This document shows positions 1-9,259 of a stretch of DNA of 64,000 nt, one piece after another. This DNA is from Tritrichomonas musculus. Its lineage: Eukaryota > Parabasalia > Tritrichomonadida > Tritrichomonadidae. How positions within the stretch are numbered: position 1 is the first letter of the stretch; the number at the start of each line of letters is the position of its first letter. The notes beneath the pieces were generated by a model, which worked only from the letters and a program-made list of their open reading frames with translations, had not been told where the DNA came from and did no database searches. The DNA is taken from the NCBI GenBank assembly GCA_039105265.1, contig JAPFFF010000013.1:2356001-2420000 (forward strand), written 5' to 3'. A program made the translations under genes and the position numbers.

Positions 1-600
1 ATATAATCTTTTTTTAAAGAGATTTTCTTAATAATTATTTTGAAAATCAGATTTTTTTGAGATCTAAATATAAAAATAATTACTATTATATTTATTTATT
101 TATTGTATTGTATTTAAAATAAAATTTAAATTTTTAAAATTAATAATTGTTGCTTTTGAGAAAGCTCATTGAATTTTTTCTTCAGAATTATCAAGTACAC
201 CCTTAAATGGCTCTAATTTCATGTCTAACGATTTTAGACGAATATTAATTGATCCATTAAGCTGGAAATAATCAGTTATTTATGTATGTATACTTTGTTT
301 TTACTCTTTTTGATTTTTCCCTTTAAATAAAGCAAAACCAAATCCATGCATTTTTATTTTTTTGAAATTATTAAATTTTCATTCTTTCTAGAAGTTCTTT
401 TGATGAAAATAAAATTCAGATTATTTTACGAACAAGTGCTTATTTGGTTAGTTACTATTTTATTTTGTGATCATATAAAATGCTTTTTTTTTGGATCATT
501 TTGAATGGTCTTTCAATTAATTTGAATAGCTCTCCCAAAATATTCTATACGAATACAATTTTTTTTCTATAACTCTCTCAATCAAAAGCATATCCAACTA
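1..600. other. A+T-rich spacer
   Basis: No open frame with an ATG of useful length, no RNA gene and no clear repeat was seen. The stretch is low-complexity A+T-rich DNA typical of the spacers in this window. Confidence 0.5.
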
Positions 601-1480
601 CTAGACCTTGAAAGCGGTACCTACCCGACCCCTTTTGACAGGTCCTTCTTGGGTAGGGTCATTTTTTACCTGGGTAGGAAAATAACATATTACCTAAAGG
701 TAAAATTTTACCCGGCCATTTATAAAGATGGTAATTTTTTACCAGACCATTTCTTTAATGATATTATTATTATTCTTGTCAGATATTCTATTGATAATAT
801 TTGAGATGCAATTTGCTACGGTATCATATGTTTGGATTATATCAATTTAAGTGATTCCAAAAAAATTCATTTTTTTTATGGAATAATAATCATAATATGA
901 AAATTTAATATTAATTATGTTATTTGTTGGGTTTAGAATAAAGTTATAAATGTAATATTATAATATCAAAAAAAATTGAAATTGAATTTATATCAGCTTT
1001 TTAAGAGGAAAATTTTCCTTAAAGTTTGAATCAGATATTGAAAATGAATCAAGAAATCAAAATTATTAATGAAAAAAATTAATATTTATTATTTATTATT
1101 ATGAATTAAATGAATAATTAAAGAAAAATAATCGGGTAATACTTAAGGTACAAATCCAGTACGTTTAGAAACCGCAATTTTTTTGACATTCTCAAAGAAT
1201 AAGATGACATGTTAAATAAAAAACGATTATTTTCATCCATTTCATATGACATGTCATAAAGTTTATTTAAATTGTAAAATAAGTGTCAAAAACAAACCTA
1301 GTCAATTTAAACTTTTTCAGAGACATGCAACTATTCAAATAATAAACGTTCTCCTATTCAAAAAATAACGTACTGGATTTGTACCTTAAACACTTCACTT
1401 GAATGGTGGGTAATTACCCTACCCGAAAAAAACGGGTCGGGTCCATTTTTTCAGGTTACCATTAGAAGGTATACTAAAAA
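601..1480. repeat. CTACCCG/GGGTAGG word cluster, possible degenerate inverted-repeat element
   Basis: The short word CTACCCG, or its complement, recurs in both orientations at the two ends of this stretch: about 624-730 (ctacccgacc, gggtagggtc, ctgggtagga, acccggcc) and about 1405-1450 (ggtgggtaat, accctacccg, cgggtcgggtcc). The ends are imperfectly complementary, which suggests an old non-autonomous inverted-repeat element. A smaller TIR element is nested at 1147-1385. No coding region is visible. The family is unknown. Confidence 0.4.
1147..1385. mobile_element. MITE with perfect 19-bp TIRs and TTAA (or TA) target duplication
   Basis: The left end ggtacaaatccagtacgtt (1147-1165) is matched by its exact reverse complement at 1367-1385. 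TTAA flanks both sides (1143-1146 and 1386-1389), so the target duplication is either TTAA or TA with one extra TIR base. The 239-bp interior has no coding capacity. TTAA would suggest a piggyBac-type transposase and TA a Tc1/mariner-type one; the sequence alone does not decide. It sits inside the CTACCCG word cluster, so it inserted later than that element. Confidence 0.75.
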
Positions 1481-1489
1481 GTGACAAAA

Positions 1490-2335
1490 GGATAAATTTC
1501 CACAACTAAGTTTTTGTTATCACTTTCTATATTCAAATTATCATTTTTGTTCAATATTTTAGATGATTTTACATATTCTTTGCCCAGAATATTAAATATA
1601 TTTGTAGGATGAAATTTAAAATTTAGGTATGGAAATTTAGCCTTAAAACAAAACTTTATCCAAAATTTATCTCAAAAAATGTTTTTAAGAAAAACTCGTA
1701 ACAAAAAAACAAAACTTTATCCGAAATTTATCTCAAAATTTTAAATTTAAAATTGCTTTTTATTGTTCTACATTGGTAAACAAGAAAATTGTTTTAGCAA
1801 TTCACATGATATTTCAAATAAAAAAATTGATTTTGAAAACATATTGGGAATAATAGTAGCAAATTTCAGATATTGTTGCCATGCACTAATTTATTATCAC
1901 TGTTTTTCTGTAATAATGAATATTTTATATGAAATTGATTTTCTTGCCATTGTAATAAAATGTCATCAGAGTTAAATCTTAGATATAAGTGATAAAATAT
2001 CTAGAAATCAATAGACTTTATGCTATCAGGGCTTACAATAAGATTATATAATTGGATAATTGATTTCAAGGTCAAAAATACTTTAAATTGTTGTTGAGCT
2101 TTAGTCATTATATATAATGTAAAAAAAATGATATTTTTTATGAGATAGTAATCTCAATTTTCAATGAATAAAATTTATTATTTCAAAATTTGTGATGATA
2201 TTTGATTTAATACAATAATTGAAAAAAATAAATAATTGTTTACAAAATTAAATGCAATTATTTTATAATATAATCCTATCAATTTTCTATATAAACTTAA
2301 AATTGAAGAACCTATAAATAAAATAATTTTTTATT
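1490..2335. other. A+T-rich spacer upstream of the PITP gene
   Basis: No supported gene. The longest open frame (1763-1975) begins at TTG and has biased, spacer-like composition. No RNA gene or clear repeat was seen. Confidence 0.5.
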
Positions 2336-2341
2336 TCATTT
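2336..2341 (+). promoter_or_regulatory. Initiator-like TCATTT of the PITP gene
   Basis: TCATTT lies 13 bases before the ATG at 2355. It fits the trichomonad initiator consensus TCAYTW, which normally lies close to the start codon. The same hexamer recurs just before the Myb gene at 3524 and before both genes of the 38-41 kb duplication. Confidence 0.45.
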
Positions 2342-2354
2342 TTCTTAAAAGCAA

Positions 2355-3167
2355 ATGAAGATTTACGAGTACAGAGTAATTGTTCCAGCAAACATAGAAA
2401 AATATCATATTGGTAATCGTTATATGAATCTTGAATATGTCAAAGATGAAGCTGGTAGTGGAGAAGGAATTGAACTTGTCAAAAATGAAAAATATACCAA
2501 AGGAGACGAGACCGGTCAATATACATACAAAATCTTTCATGTTAAATCAAAGATTCCAGCCTTTATCAGATGGGCTATTCCAGATAAGTATCTTCATTTT
2601 CATGAAGAATCTTGGAATGCCTTCCCACATTATTATACAGTCGATTTTATCCCAGCAATGGGAGATAATTTTTTGCTTCATGTCGAATCACAGCATATTC
2701 CATACAAGAATGGAATGGAATTTCCAGAAAACGCGCTTAATCTTCCAAAAGAAGACCTTGAAAAACGCAAAATTTATTACTGTGATATTGTTGATGGCGA
2801 ACCACGTGATAACAAATTGGATTTAGAAGGATTTTCATGTCCTGAAGCAGGAATTGCAAAATTAGAAGGTAAAAAAGGGTCTTTCAATCACAAAGAAGTT
2901 CCTGAATGGACAAAACATTACAAAGGTGATATGATTTGCTGCATAAAAGTTGTAAAATTCCATTTCCATTGGGGAGGACTTCAAAAAACTGTTGAAAGTA
3001 TGCTTACAAAAAAGACTTATCCAAAAATTTTCACCGAATCTCACCGTAAACTAATTTCAACTGCCAAAGAATGGTATCCTTTAACTGAAGATGATATTGA
3101 ACGAATGGAAAATGAAGCTAAAGATAAACAAAATGGTGGTGCTGAATTTGAAAAAGATGAAGAGTAA
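2355..3167 (+). CDS. Phosphatidylinositol transfer protein (class I PITP)
   Basis: A 270-residue protein that matches class I PITP over its whole length. It begins with the family start (KIYEYRVIVP, then YHIGNRYM, like EYRVILP...YQVGQLY). It continues with GSGEGIELVKNE, GQYTYKIFHVKSKIP, the WNAFPHY strand and the late block FHFHWGGLQKTVE. It ends with the lid helix WYPLTEDDIERMENEAK. The family has a single START-like lipid pocket that exchanges phosphatidylinositol and phosphatidylcholine between membranes and feeds phosphoinositide signalling. Length is normal (about 270). There is no signal peptide or membrane segment, so it should be cytosolic. The ATG follows a TCATTT box, and the stop overlaps TAAA, a known trichomonad polyadenylation signal. 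It appears intact. Confidence 0.93.
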   Translation: MKIYEYRVIVPANIEKYHIGNRYMNLEYVKDEAGSGEGIELVKNEKYTKGDETGQYTYKIFHVKSKIPAFIRWAIPDKYLHFHEESWNAFPHYYTVDFIPAMGDNFLLHVESQHIPYKNGMEFPENALNLPKEDLEKRKIYYCDIVDGEPRDNKLDLEGFSCPEAGIAKLEGKKGSFNHKEVPEWTKHYKGDMICCIKVVKFHFHWGGLQKTVESMLTKKTYPKIFTESHRKLISTAKEWYPLTEDDIERMENEAKDKQNGGAEFEKDEE

Positions 3168-3508
3168 AAATATGTATGTTGGTTTTAATACTTTAAATAA
3201 AAATAGATTATTAGATAAACATAATTTTGTTATTTATTAAAATTAAATAATAACATCGATTCTTAAAATTAATAAAATATAGTAAATAGAAAAGGATAAA
3301 TAGATTAAACTTTAAATTAATAACATTTATGCTACGTATGCTTCGGTATTTCAATTTTATATTTCGAATACAGTTTTTATTCAAAAAATAAATTTTCACT
3401 TCACGTGAACAATCATTTGAGAGCATTTCTGAAAGCATTTAATTTTTTTTTCAATATATTCAATTTTAAACCTTATGATAATGATAATATTAAATTTCTA
3501 AAATGACT
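3168..3508. other. A+T-rich spacer between PITP and Myb genes
   Basis: About 340 bases of A+T-rich DNA holding the 3' end of the PITP unit and the promoter region of the Myb gene. The open frame on the minus strand at 3211-3438 is compositionally spacer-like and is not supported. Confidence 0.5.
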
Positions 3509-3514
3509 TCATTT
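3509..3514 (+). promoter_or_regulatory. Initiator-like TCATTT of the first Myb gene
   Basis: TCATTT ends 9 bases before the ATG at 3524, at the distance expected of a trichomonad initiator. A second, weaker candidate (TCATAT) lies even closer to the ATG. Confidence 0.4.
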
Positions 3515-3523
3515 TCATATTAA

Positions 3524-4129
3524 ATGTTTACAAAATCTCCCCCGAGCATGAACCAAAACATTGTCAGTCCATCCAATCAGAACTTAAGCCAACAAACCAA
3601 GCGTCGCACTCGTATTCCATTTACTAAGGAAGAAGATGAGCAATTGCTTCAGCTTGTTCAATATTTTGGAGTTAATGATAAAAATAATTGGTACTTTATA
3701 GCAAGTCATATTAATGGAAGAAGTCCAAGACAATGCAGAGAGCGTTACCAACTTTTTTTAAGCGATAATATCAGAAAGAAAGCTAAATGGACAAAAGAAG
3801 AAGACGAACTACTTATTTCAAAGTATAAGGTGTATGGCCCTCACTGGAAGCAATTGGAAAAATTTTTTGTTGGCCGAACTTCCTACAATATTAAGAACAG
3901 ATTCATTTCTCTTAATCGCCGAATCAATATTACCTGCCAAAATGAAGAAAGCGGAAACAAAAATATCGATGTGTATGAATCTCCAACAATCAAAAAAGAA
4001 ATCACCCAAAACACAAATTTATCGTTTAATACTGATTATTCTTCCGTTATAAACGAGTCTGATTTTGATTTTGATCTTGATTTTTTTCCATTATTAGATG
4101 GAAACGAACAATACACTATGTTTGATTAG
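3524..4129 (+). CDS. R2R3 Myb-like DNA-binding protein
   Basis: A 201-residue protein with two Myb repeats. R2, about residues 28-80, has the PFTKEEDEQL start and ends with SPRQCRERYQLFL. R3, about residues 83-135, has KWTKEEDELL, a spaced tryptophan (HWKQLEKFF) and IKNRFISLNRR. The C-terminal third is acidic and Ser/Asp-rich (FDFDLDFFPLLD), like a short activation tail. Small two-repeat Myb proteins are abundant in trichomonads and bind promoter elements such as the MRE boxes of ap65-1. This copy is clearly diverged from the pair at 44055 and 55639 but shares the acidic FPLLD-type ending with them. A nuclear role is inferred. Confidence 0.88.
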   Translation: MFTKSPPSMNQNIVSPSNQNLSQQTKRRTRIPFTKEEDEQLLQLVQYFGVNDKNNWYFIASHINGRSPRQCRERYQLFLSDNIRKKAKWTKEEDELLISKYKVYGPHWKQLEKFFVGRTSYNIKNRFISLNRRINITCQNEESGNKNIDVYESPTIKKEITQNTNLSFNTDYSSVINESDFDFDLDFFPLLDGNEQYTMFD

Positions 4130-4880
4130 GACATTTCGGTGATTGTTTATGGTTAGTAATTAATTCTTGTTTTTATTAATAAATTTAGATAAATATCATG
4201 ATTTTAATTTTTCTTTTGAATAAATATTTATGGAGAAAAACATCCCAAAAAAAAATATTTATATACAAAATTCTTGACCAAAACTGAAGTTATTTGTTGT
4301 TTTCTCCTTTTAACATTAATGACCCTTTAAGAAACTGTATATATGTAAATTTCGCAATTCTATGTGTTTTATCAAAAAAATTGAATAGTATTCATTTTCA
4401 TATTTTATATGGGTATTTGAATTGTACGAATATATATTTGAGTTGAACAGTCAGTATGATATAGAATATTTGAGGGCTCTTTTAAATTTCCCCTGAAAAA
4501 GTGGAATTTGATTTTCTGAAGACTCAATTTATTTCAATTTTTCAATTAAATTCATTGGATAATTCAGAGTAGGTTCAAATTTTATAAAAGAGGTTTTATG
4601 CAAAATCCTTTCAAAAGAAAAAAGTAACACTTGCTAACATTATATTTCATCGATATATAATCATTGCAAGGATTTTTGTTACTTTAAGAGCAATCTCTTT
4701 CTTATTATGGAAGTCCAATTTTATTAGCTTGCTTTCTTCTTGTTGGCTTATTCTGTGGGATACTTCTTGCGTTGGGACCTTTGGAATCATTTCATTTTCA
4801 GAAAAATCTTAAATGCGCAAATGCTCTTGTGTTAAATTAATGCAGTAGGAGAAATAAAAAAGTTAAATTAAAAATAGATT
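4130..4880. other. Spacer
   Basis: No supported gene or RNA. The stretch is A+T-rich, with a somewhat more mixed composition near 4690-4800 that may be old coding remains but gives no usable open frame. Confidence 0.4.
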
Positions 4881-4889
4881 CGAGAGGAC

Positions 4890-4985
4890 TTATGTTATAT
4901 GATGTATAGTGATGTTTACATTATATGTTGTATAGTGATGCTTACATTATATGTTGTATAGTGATGCTTACATTATATGTATTTC
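4890..4985 (+). repeat. Tandem repeat, about 30-bp unit, three copies
   Basis: The unit containing ttgtatagtgatgcttacat plus attatatg is repeated three times head to tail with one or two base changes. It carries no coding sense. Confidence 0.75.
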
Positions 4986-5036
4986 TTTAACGAATTCGTT
5001 TATGTAATCGTTGGAATGCTTGTTCCATATGTTTGG

Positions 5037-5311
5037 CCCGTTAGCTTAATAATACAAAAATAATAGACCTAGCGCACAGATGCTCCTACGCAGTAGCCCA
5101 TTCGATCCCTCCCTTGTTATAGAGAGTCGTTTACATTATATGTTATAGAGAGTCGTTTACATTATATGTTATAGAGAGTCGTTTGCTTGTTCCGTATGCT
5201 TGTTCCATTAGCTTATTCCGTATACTTGTTCCATATGCTTAATAATACAAAAATAATAGACCTAGCGCGCAGATGCTCCTACGCAGTAGCCCATTCGATC
5301 CCTCCCTTGAC
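5037..5311 (+). repeat. Pair of direct repeats of about 75 bp
   Basis: A segment running from gcttaataatacaaaaataa through agacctagcgc, gctcctacgcagtagccc and attcgatccctcccttg occurs at about 5043-5116 and again at about 5238-5311 with only a base or two different. The 25-bp tandem repeats lie between the copies. The attcgatccc core recalls a Pol III B box, but I cannot fold a tRNA from it. The origin is unknown. Confidence 0.7.
5117..5186 (+). repeat. Tandem repeat, 25-bp unit, about three copies
   Basis: The unit tatagagagtcgtttacatt plus atatgt recurs about three times, next to a degenerate series of cttgttccRtatg words. It shares the acattatatgtt word with the 30-bp tandem repeat at 4890, so the two arrays are probably related. 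Confidence 0.7.
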
Positions 5312-5468
5312 TCAAATTGATGACCTGAGTACTCCGTTACTTCAATGCAAAGGTTAGCTAGGTCGGAATCATAGTCGCTATCGATGTAGTCCATGTTTCG
5401 GCGGTAATAAAATATTAAAATAATTATGATAGAAGGTTTGTTTCCAATTCATTTTTGAAGCTATTTTT

Positions 5469-6525
5469 ATGGAGTTTGAAATTTGCAGGAAGAGGTTGGA
5501 GGGGATGTTAGAAACTTGCATAAGGACGGGTGGAGCAATTTTGCGGAACCCTCCTTATGCTATCTACTATATGTTATATAAAATTAGGAAAATACTTCAT
5601 AATTTGAGAGTAGAAATAGTTTCATTTACTTTTGATGGAGAAAATGGATACTCGAACCTTAATGAACTTTTCTACCAATCATACATAAATCGATTAATCA
5701 AAAAAAAAAAAAAAAAACATATTTTCTAATGAAAGGGTTTTAATGGTCCGAATTTCCCCTGATTTTATGCATCTTTGCAAGCGCTATAGATACCGGTTAT
5801 TATCGAATCTAGTACACATGAATTTTGGAGAAAATTCTGTCTTTATTGATATTCAACAAATAAGAAGTATACTGAAGCATGTTCCAGACATTGTATTTTG
5901 CAATGATAAAATGACTAAAATGCACGATAGTTTACCTCTAAGTTTGTTTTCTTTGCATAACTTTCTCATTCTGTTTGATAAAAAATTATTTGTTGCAGCT
6001 GCATATTGTTTTCCTATTGTCATATCAATGATGGCATTCGATATGAAATCGATTGGATATGAAATGAGGCATCTTTGTTTTGAAGTGGCACTTTGGTTTC
6101 TGGTGTACTATAAAAAAGCACTAGATGAATATGATGGTAGAAAATTGCCTGAAAAAAAATATAAAGAAAACAAGGATGTTCTTGCCTATTCAAATAATTT
6201 ATTAATCGAATTAACCAATTCACTTTTTACCAAAATAGATTTAATTAATAAATATGAGAATATAAAACTAAGCCGTGACTCAACAACGCCACTGGAACAT
6301 ACCTTCGGCTCTGCTCGCATAAGGGCTAATGACATTCATACATTGAAAAAGTTTCTCTCAGTGGTTGGAATAATGAATAGAAAAATATACAAACAAAATA
6401 GTGAAGATATTGAAAAAATAAAAGGACGATCAGCTAGTTTTGGTGTCACAGTTGAAAGTAAAAGTGAAAGAGAATTTATTTTCTCTTCATCACCTCAGCA
6501 AATTGCAATGGAATTTTATGTTTAA
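5469..6525 (+). pseudogene. Transposase-like gene in two frames (possibly P-element/THAP9 type)
   Basis: Two adjacent open frames (5469-5729, 86 residues; 5743-6525, 260 residues) read like one protein. The first ends inside a run of about 19 adenines (LIKKKKKKHIF) and the second starts in another frame just after it, so the switch lies at a homopolymer where assembly error is also plausible. The second frame has SPDFMHLCKRYRYRLLSN, resembling the D..H..K..R block of P-element-type transposases, and a C-terminal block TTPLEHTFGSARIRAND. Family assignment is inference and could be wrong; it may instead be a trichomonad-specific protein. Protein-like remains continue beyond 6525. Confidence 0.45.
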
Positions 6526-6529
6526 TCAA

Positions 6530-7870
6530 TATAAATATATTTAGTACTAATTCTGAATATAATAACATATACTCTTTTATTGATTATCTACGAGATTTTG
6601 ATGAAGAAAAAAACCAAAGACGCTAAGATTAAATCAGTTGACCTTGGGAACTGCTCAAACAAAAACAATTTCCCAACGAATTGCTTTTAATATTGTTGAA
6701 AAAAAGGTCAATTTTATTGACTTTTTAAAAAATGAATTTCCTGATCGAAAAATCAATTAAGAATTAATAATTAATTTTTATAAAATTCTAATAAGTAATG
6801 TGGATTTGTTTCCGAAAGTCAATGAAAACAAAATAACAAAGAAGAATTTAATTGATCATCTAGATTCTAATTTTTTGGCAAATCAAGAATATTTTTTTGA
6901 TTCCATTAATTACTTTTAGTAATCAAAACAAAATTCAAAAGAATATCTTTTAGCCAATTTAATATTTCTATTATATTTTTAATGTTCTTTCATGTGATAA
7001 ACATTTTGTTGGTAAATCAAAAAATAAAAGCATGACTAAATCCAGTTGACACAATTATTGATTCAAAGGTATATCGAATTCCAACGTTGTATTTTTGACC
7101 TGAAGATTTTGATCATAAAATTGTTTTTTTTATGTTTTTATTCACTTTTCCCTATAAGAACACTTTGAACTCTGCTTAGATATGTTATAAGGAATTGGGC
7201 ATCGTCATTTTGTTTTAGAAAAATGTATAATCGCACCTTTGAAAAAGTCAACATTTGTTAAAATGCAATTAATACAATTATATAAAGTATTCTATCTTGT
7301 TCTATTTAATTTTGGTCGAAAATTTTTAATCCTTGATTTTTGCATTCAATTAAAACTTTTATTCTTCTAATCCATGAAAAACATTCAGTAATAATACTTA
7401 TGAAATTATAAAATGTTTCTCTGTGATCTTCGATCTACAACTGACAAGTACATGCAGCACATGCGAAACGTATAATAGGAAATATTATCTTGTTCAAAAA
7501 ACTCTTTTTGAATATCATAAAACGTTTGACTAAATTAGATGGCTTATCTGTTGTCGCTCCACCTGAATAAAAATACATTATTTTTATATATAATTTTATA
7601 ATAATTTTTTAATTATCTGCTGTTGGCCTATCAATTTAATGTTAAATGCCGTAAAAAAACTGGATAAAAAATTGAAATTTGATATAAGCTTTTATTCCAA
7701 CTTGTTGCACTATCAAAAACCTAGAAAAATAGCATACCACCCTAAAAATATTTTTAAATTGTGAAGTGCCCATGGGAATCTTCTGGCAAGTTCATCAACG
7801 TCTTTTAAGGCCGTATGGAACATTTTAAATGCTGAAAACCCCTTACAATTTACCTGTCATATTAATTTTC
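6530..7870. pseudogene. Decayed coding remains between the transposase-like gene and the Polinton
   Basis: Plus-strand frames near 6570-6920 still read as protein (for example TISQRIAFNIVEKKVNF and LLISNVDLFPKV-like stretches) but are interrupted by stops. On the minus strand about 7290-7570 another protein-like stretch appears (SGGATTDKPSNLVKRF). These are probably leftovers of the same or a neighbouring DNA-transposon-like gene. Product not recognised. Confidence 0.3.
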
Positions 7871-7877
7871 AGTTATT

Positions 7878-8491
7878 TAGTAGTTATACATAGTGAAGGG
7901 GGGATAGATAACTAGTATAAGCAAATGGGGCTCTCCAGCTTTGAAAGCTTCCTGAAGAGACGATAATTTGAGGTACTTTGGAGATGTTTTATATTATAGC
8001 TCCCTCGCTTTGAAAAGCTCCCTCGCTATAATAAACCATATCTCCAAACAGCCCCAAGCAACCCCCACCCAGCCACCCTACACGGAGAGCCCCATTTGCT
8101 TATACTAGTTATCTATCCCCCCTTCACTATGTATAACTACTTAATACCAACCTATCTAGCATACTCCTACAGCAACCCATCTAGCATACTCCTCCATCTC
8201 AGCAACCCATCTCAAGCAATCATCTCAAGCAACCCATCTCATACATCCACTCATGCAATCATCTCATGCAACCTATCTAGTATACTCCTACAGCAATCCA
8301 TCTCACACAAATCCACTCAAGCAATCATCTCAAGTAATCATCTCCCATATCTTGTATCGCAAATCATCTCATGCAACCATCACACACATCCACTCATGCA
8401 ATCATCTCCCATATCTCATCACATACATCTATTCATGCAACCACTTCATGTACACCCGATACCTACTCAAAAATAAATCTTTAATTGAATC
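7878..8491. repeat. Polinton left terminal inverted repeat
   Basis: About 610 bp that reappear reversed at 30513-31072, out to the shared inner edge aaataaatctttaattgaat. The outer 264 bp are themselves a near-palindrome: the 58 bp at 7879-7936 are repeated inverted at 8084-8141. Internal to this comes a CATCTC/GCAACC minisatellite. Confidence 0.92.
8155..8450. repeat. Minisatellite inside the left TIR
   Basis: Irregular repeats built from the words cagcaacccatct, aagcaatcatctca and catccactcatgcaa. The right TIR carries the same array with fewer units, which accounts for the length difference between the two TIRs. Open frames across it are by-products of the repeat and are not genes. Confidence 0.8.
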
Positions 8492-8496
8492 CAAGC

Positions 8497-9243
8497 TTAA
8501 TGATTCGTTGGCGTGTCAATATTAGTTGTCCCTGCAGGTTTAATTTTAATGTTGACAAATAATGGAGACTTTAATATGACAGGTTGGTACATGAAATCTA
8601 CTAGCCTCATTTCGATGTGTTTTAGTGAATCGGTAAATGTTTTAATTTTGATTGGTTTAGATGAATCGTAATCAATTATAATAGGTGCCTGTGGTTCTAT
8701 AACAGTATCAACTGTTGCAATCACGGATGGTGTATATTCATGTTCTCCTATAATACTATGTACAGCTTGACCTTGTAGTGATACGAGATATAATCTATTG
8801 GCATAATCCAATATTGGCAAATCAGGTACAACTGTCTCATTGTTGGCAGGTATAACAACTTCATTCTTTACACTATATAATCCTGTTATCAGTTTAGCTC
8901 TATGAGAACCTCTAATGAACGATACTTTATGCTGACTCGATAAACTCATTGTCCTACCATCAATATTTTTGAACACAATTATGTTTTGACAACTATTCAA
9001 GTATTTAACCAATCCAAGCATTGAGTAATAATATGTGTCTTTAAATTCTATCATCAGCGAACGTTCATTATTTCCGTCCTCATATGAAAACATCAAATAG
9101 TCATCCTTAGTTACTATCAATATATTCCCCTTTGTATTGATTGAGGAAACATAATACTTCACGTAATCACATTTCCAAGGTATGTCTACATTTAGTTTCA
9201 CCAGACTATAATCTGTTGCATTACTATTAACTGAACACAACAT
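8497..9243 (-). CDS. Polinton structural protein, candidate minor capsid (penton-like)
   Basis: 248 residues from the ATG at 9243. The open frame reaches further upstream, but only by overlapping the divergent gene that starts at 9260, so the inner ATG is preferred. The protein is predicted beta-rich with no membrane segment. It has a well-formed second half (RGSHRAKLITGLYSVKN, LYLVSLQGQAVHS) and ends in SPLFVNIKIKP. Size and composition suit a single-jelly-roll minor capsid protein, but no motif proves it. It is the outermost gene on this side, reading toward the left TIR. The assignment is inference. Confidence 0.45.
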   Translation of the reverse strand: MLCSVNSNATDYSLVKLNVDIPWKCDYVKYYVSSINTKGNILIVTKDDYLMFSYEDGNNERSLMIEFKDTYYYSMLGLVKYLNSCQNIIVFKNIDGRTMSLSSQHKVSFIRGSHRAKLITGLYSVKNEVVIPANNETVVPDLPILDYANRLYLVSLQGQAVHSIIGEHEYTPSVIATVDTVIEPQAPIIIDYDSSKPIKIKTFTDSLKHIEMRLVDFMYQPVILKSPLFVNIKIKPAGTTNIDTPTNH

Positions 9244-9259
9244 TTTACTATCTGTTAAA

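Noticed and set aside
1763-1975. 70-residue frame upstream of the PITP gene
   Set aside because: Begins at TTG and has no domain; spacer composition.
8155-8450. CRISPR-like spaced repeats
   Set aside because: The units are irregular, overlapping variants of a few words without unique spacers. It is a minisatellite, and the host is eukaryotic.
8096-8525. Two overlapping plus-strand open frames of 90-126 residues
   Set aside because: They consist of Ser/His/Ile repeats read from the TIR minisatellite, and the same array with a different unit number lies in the other TIR. Not a gene.
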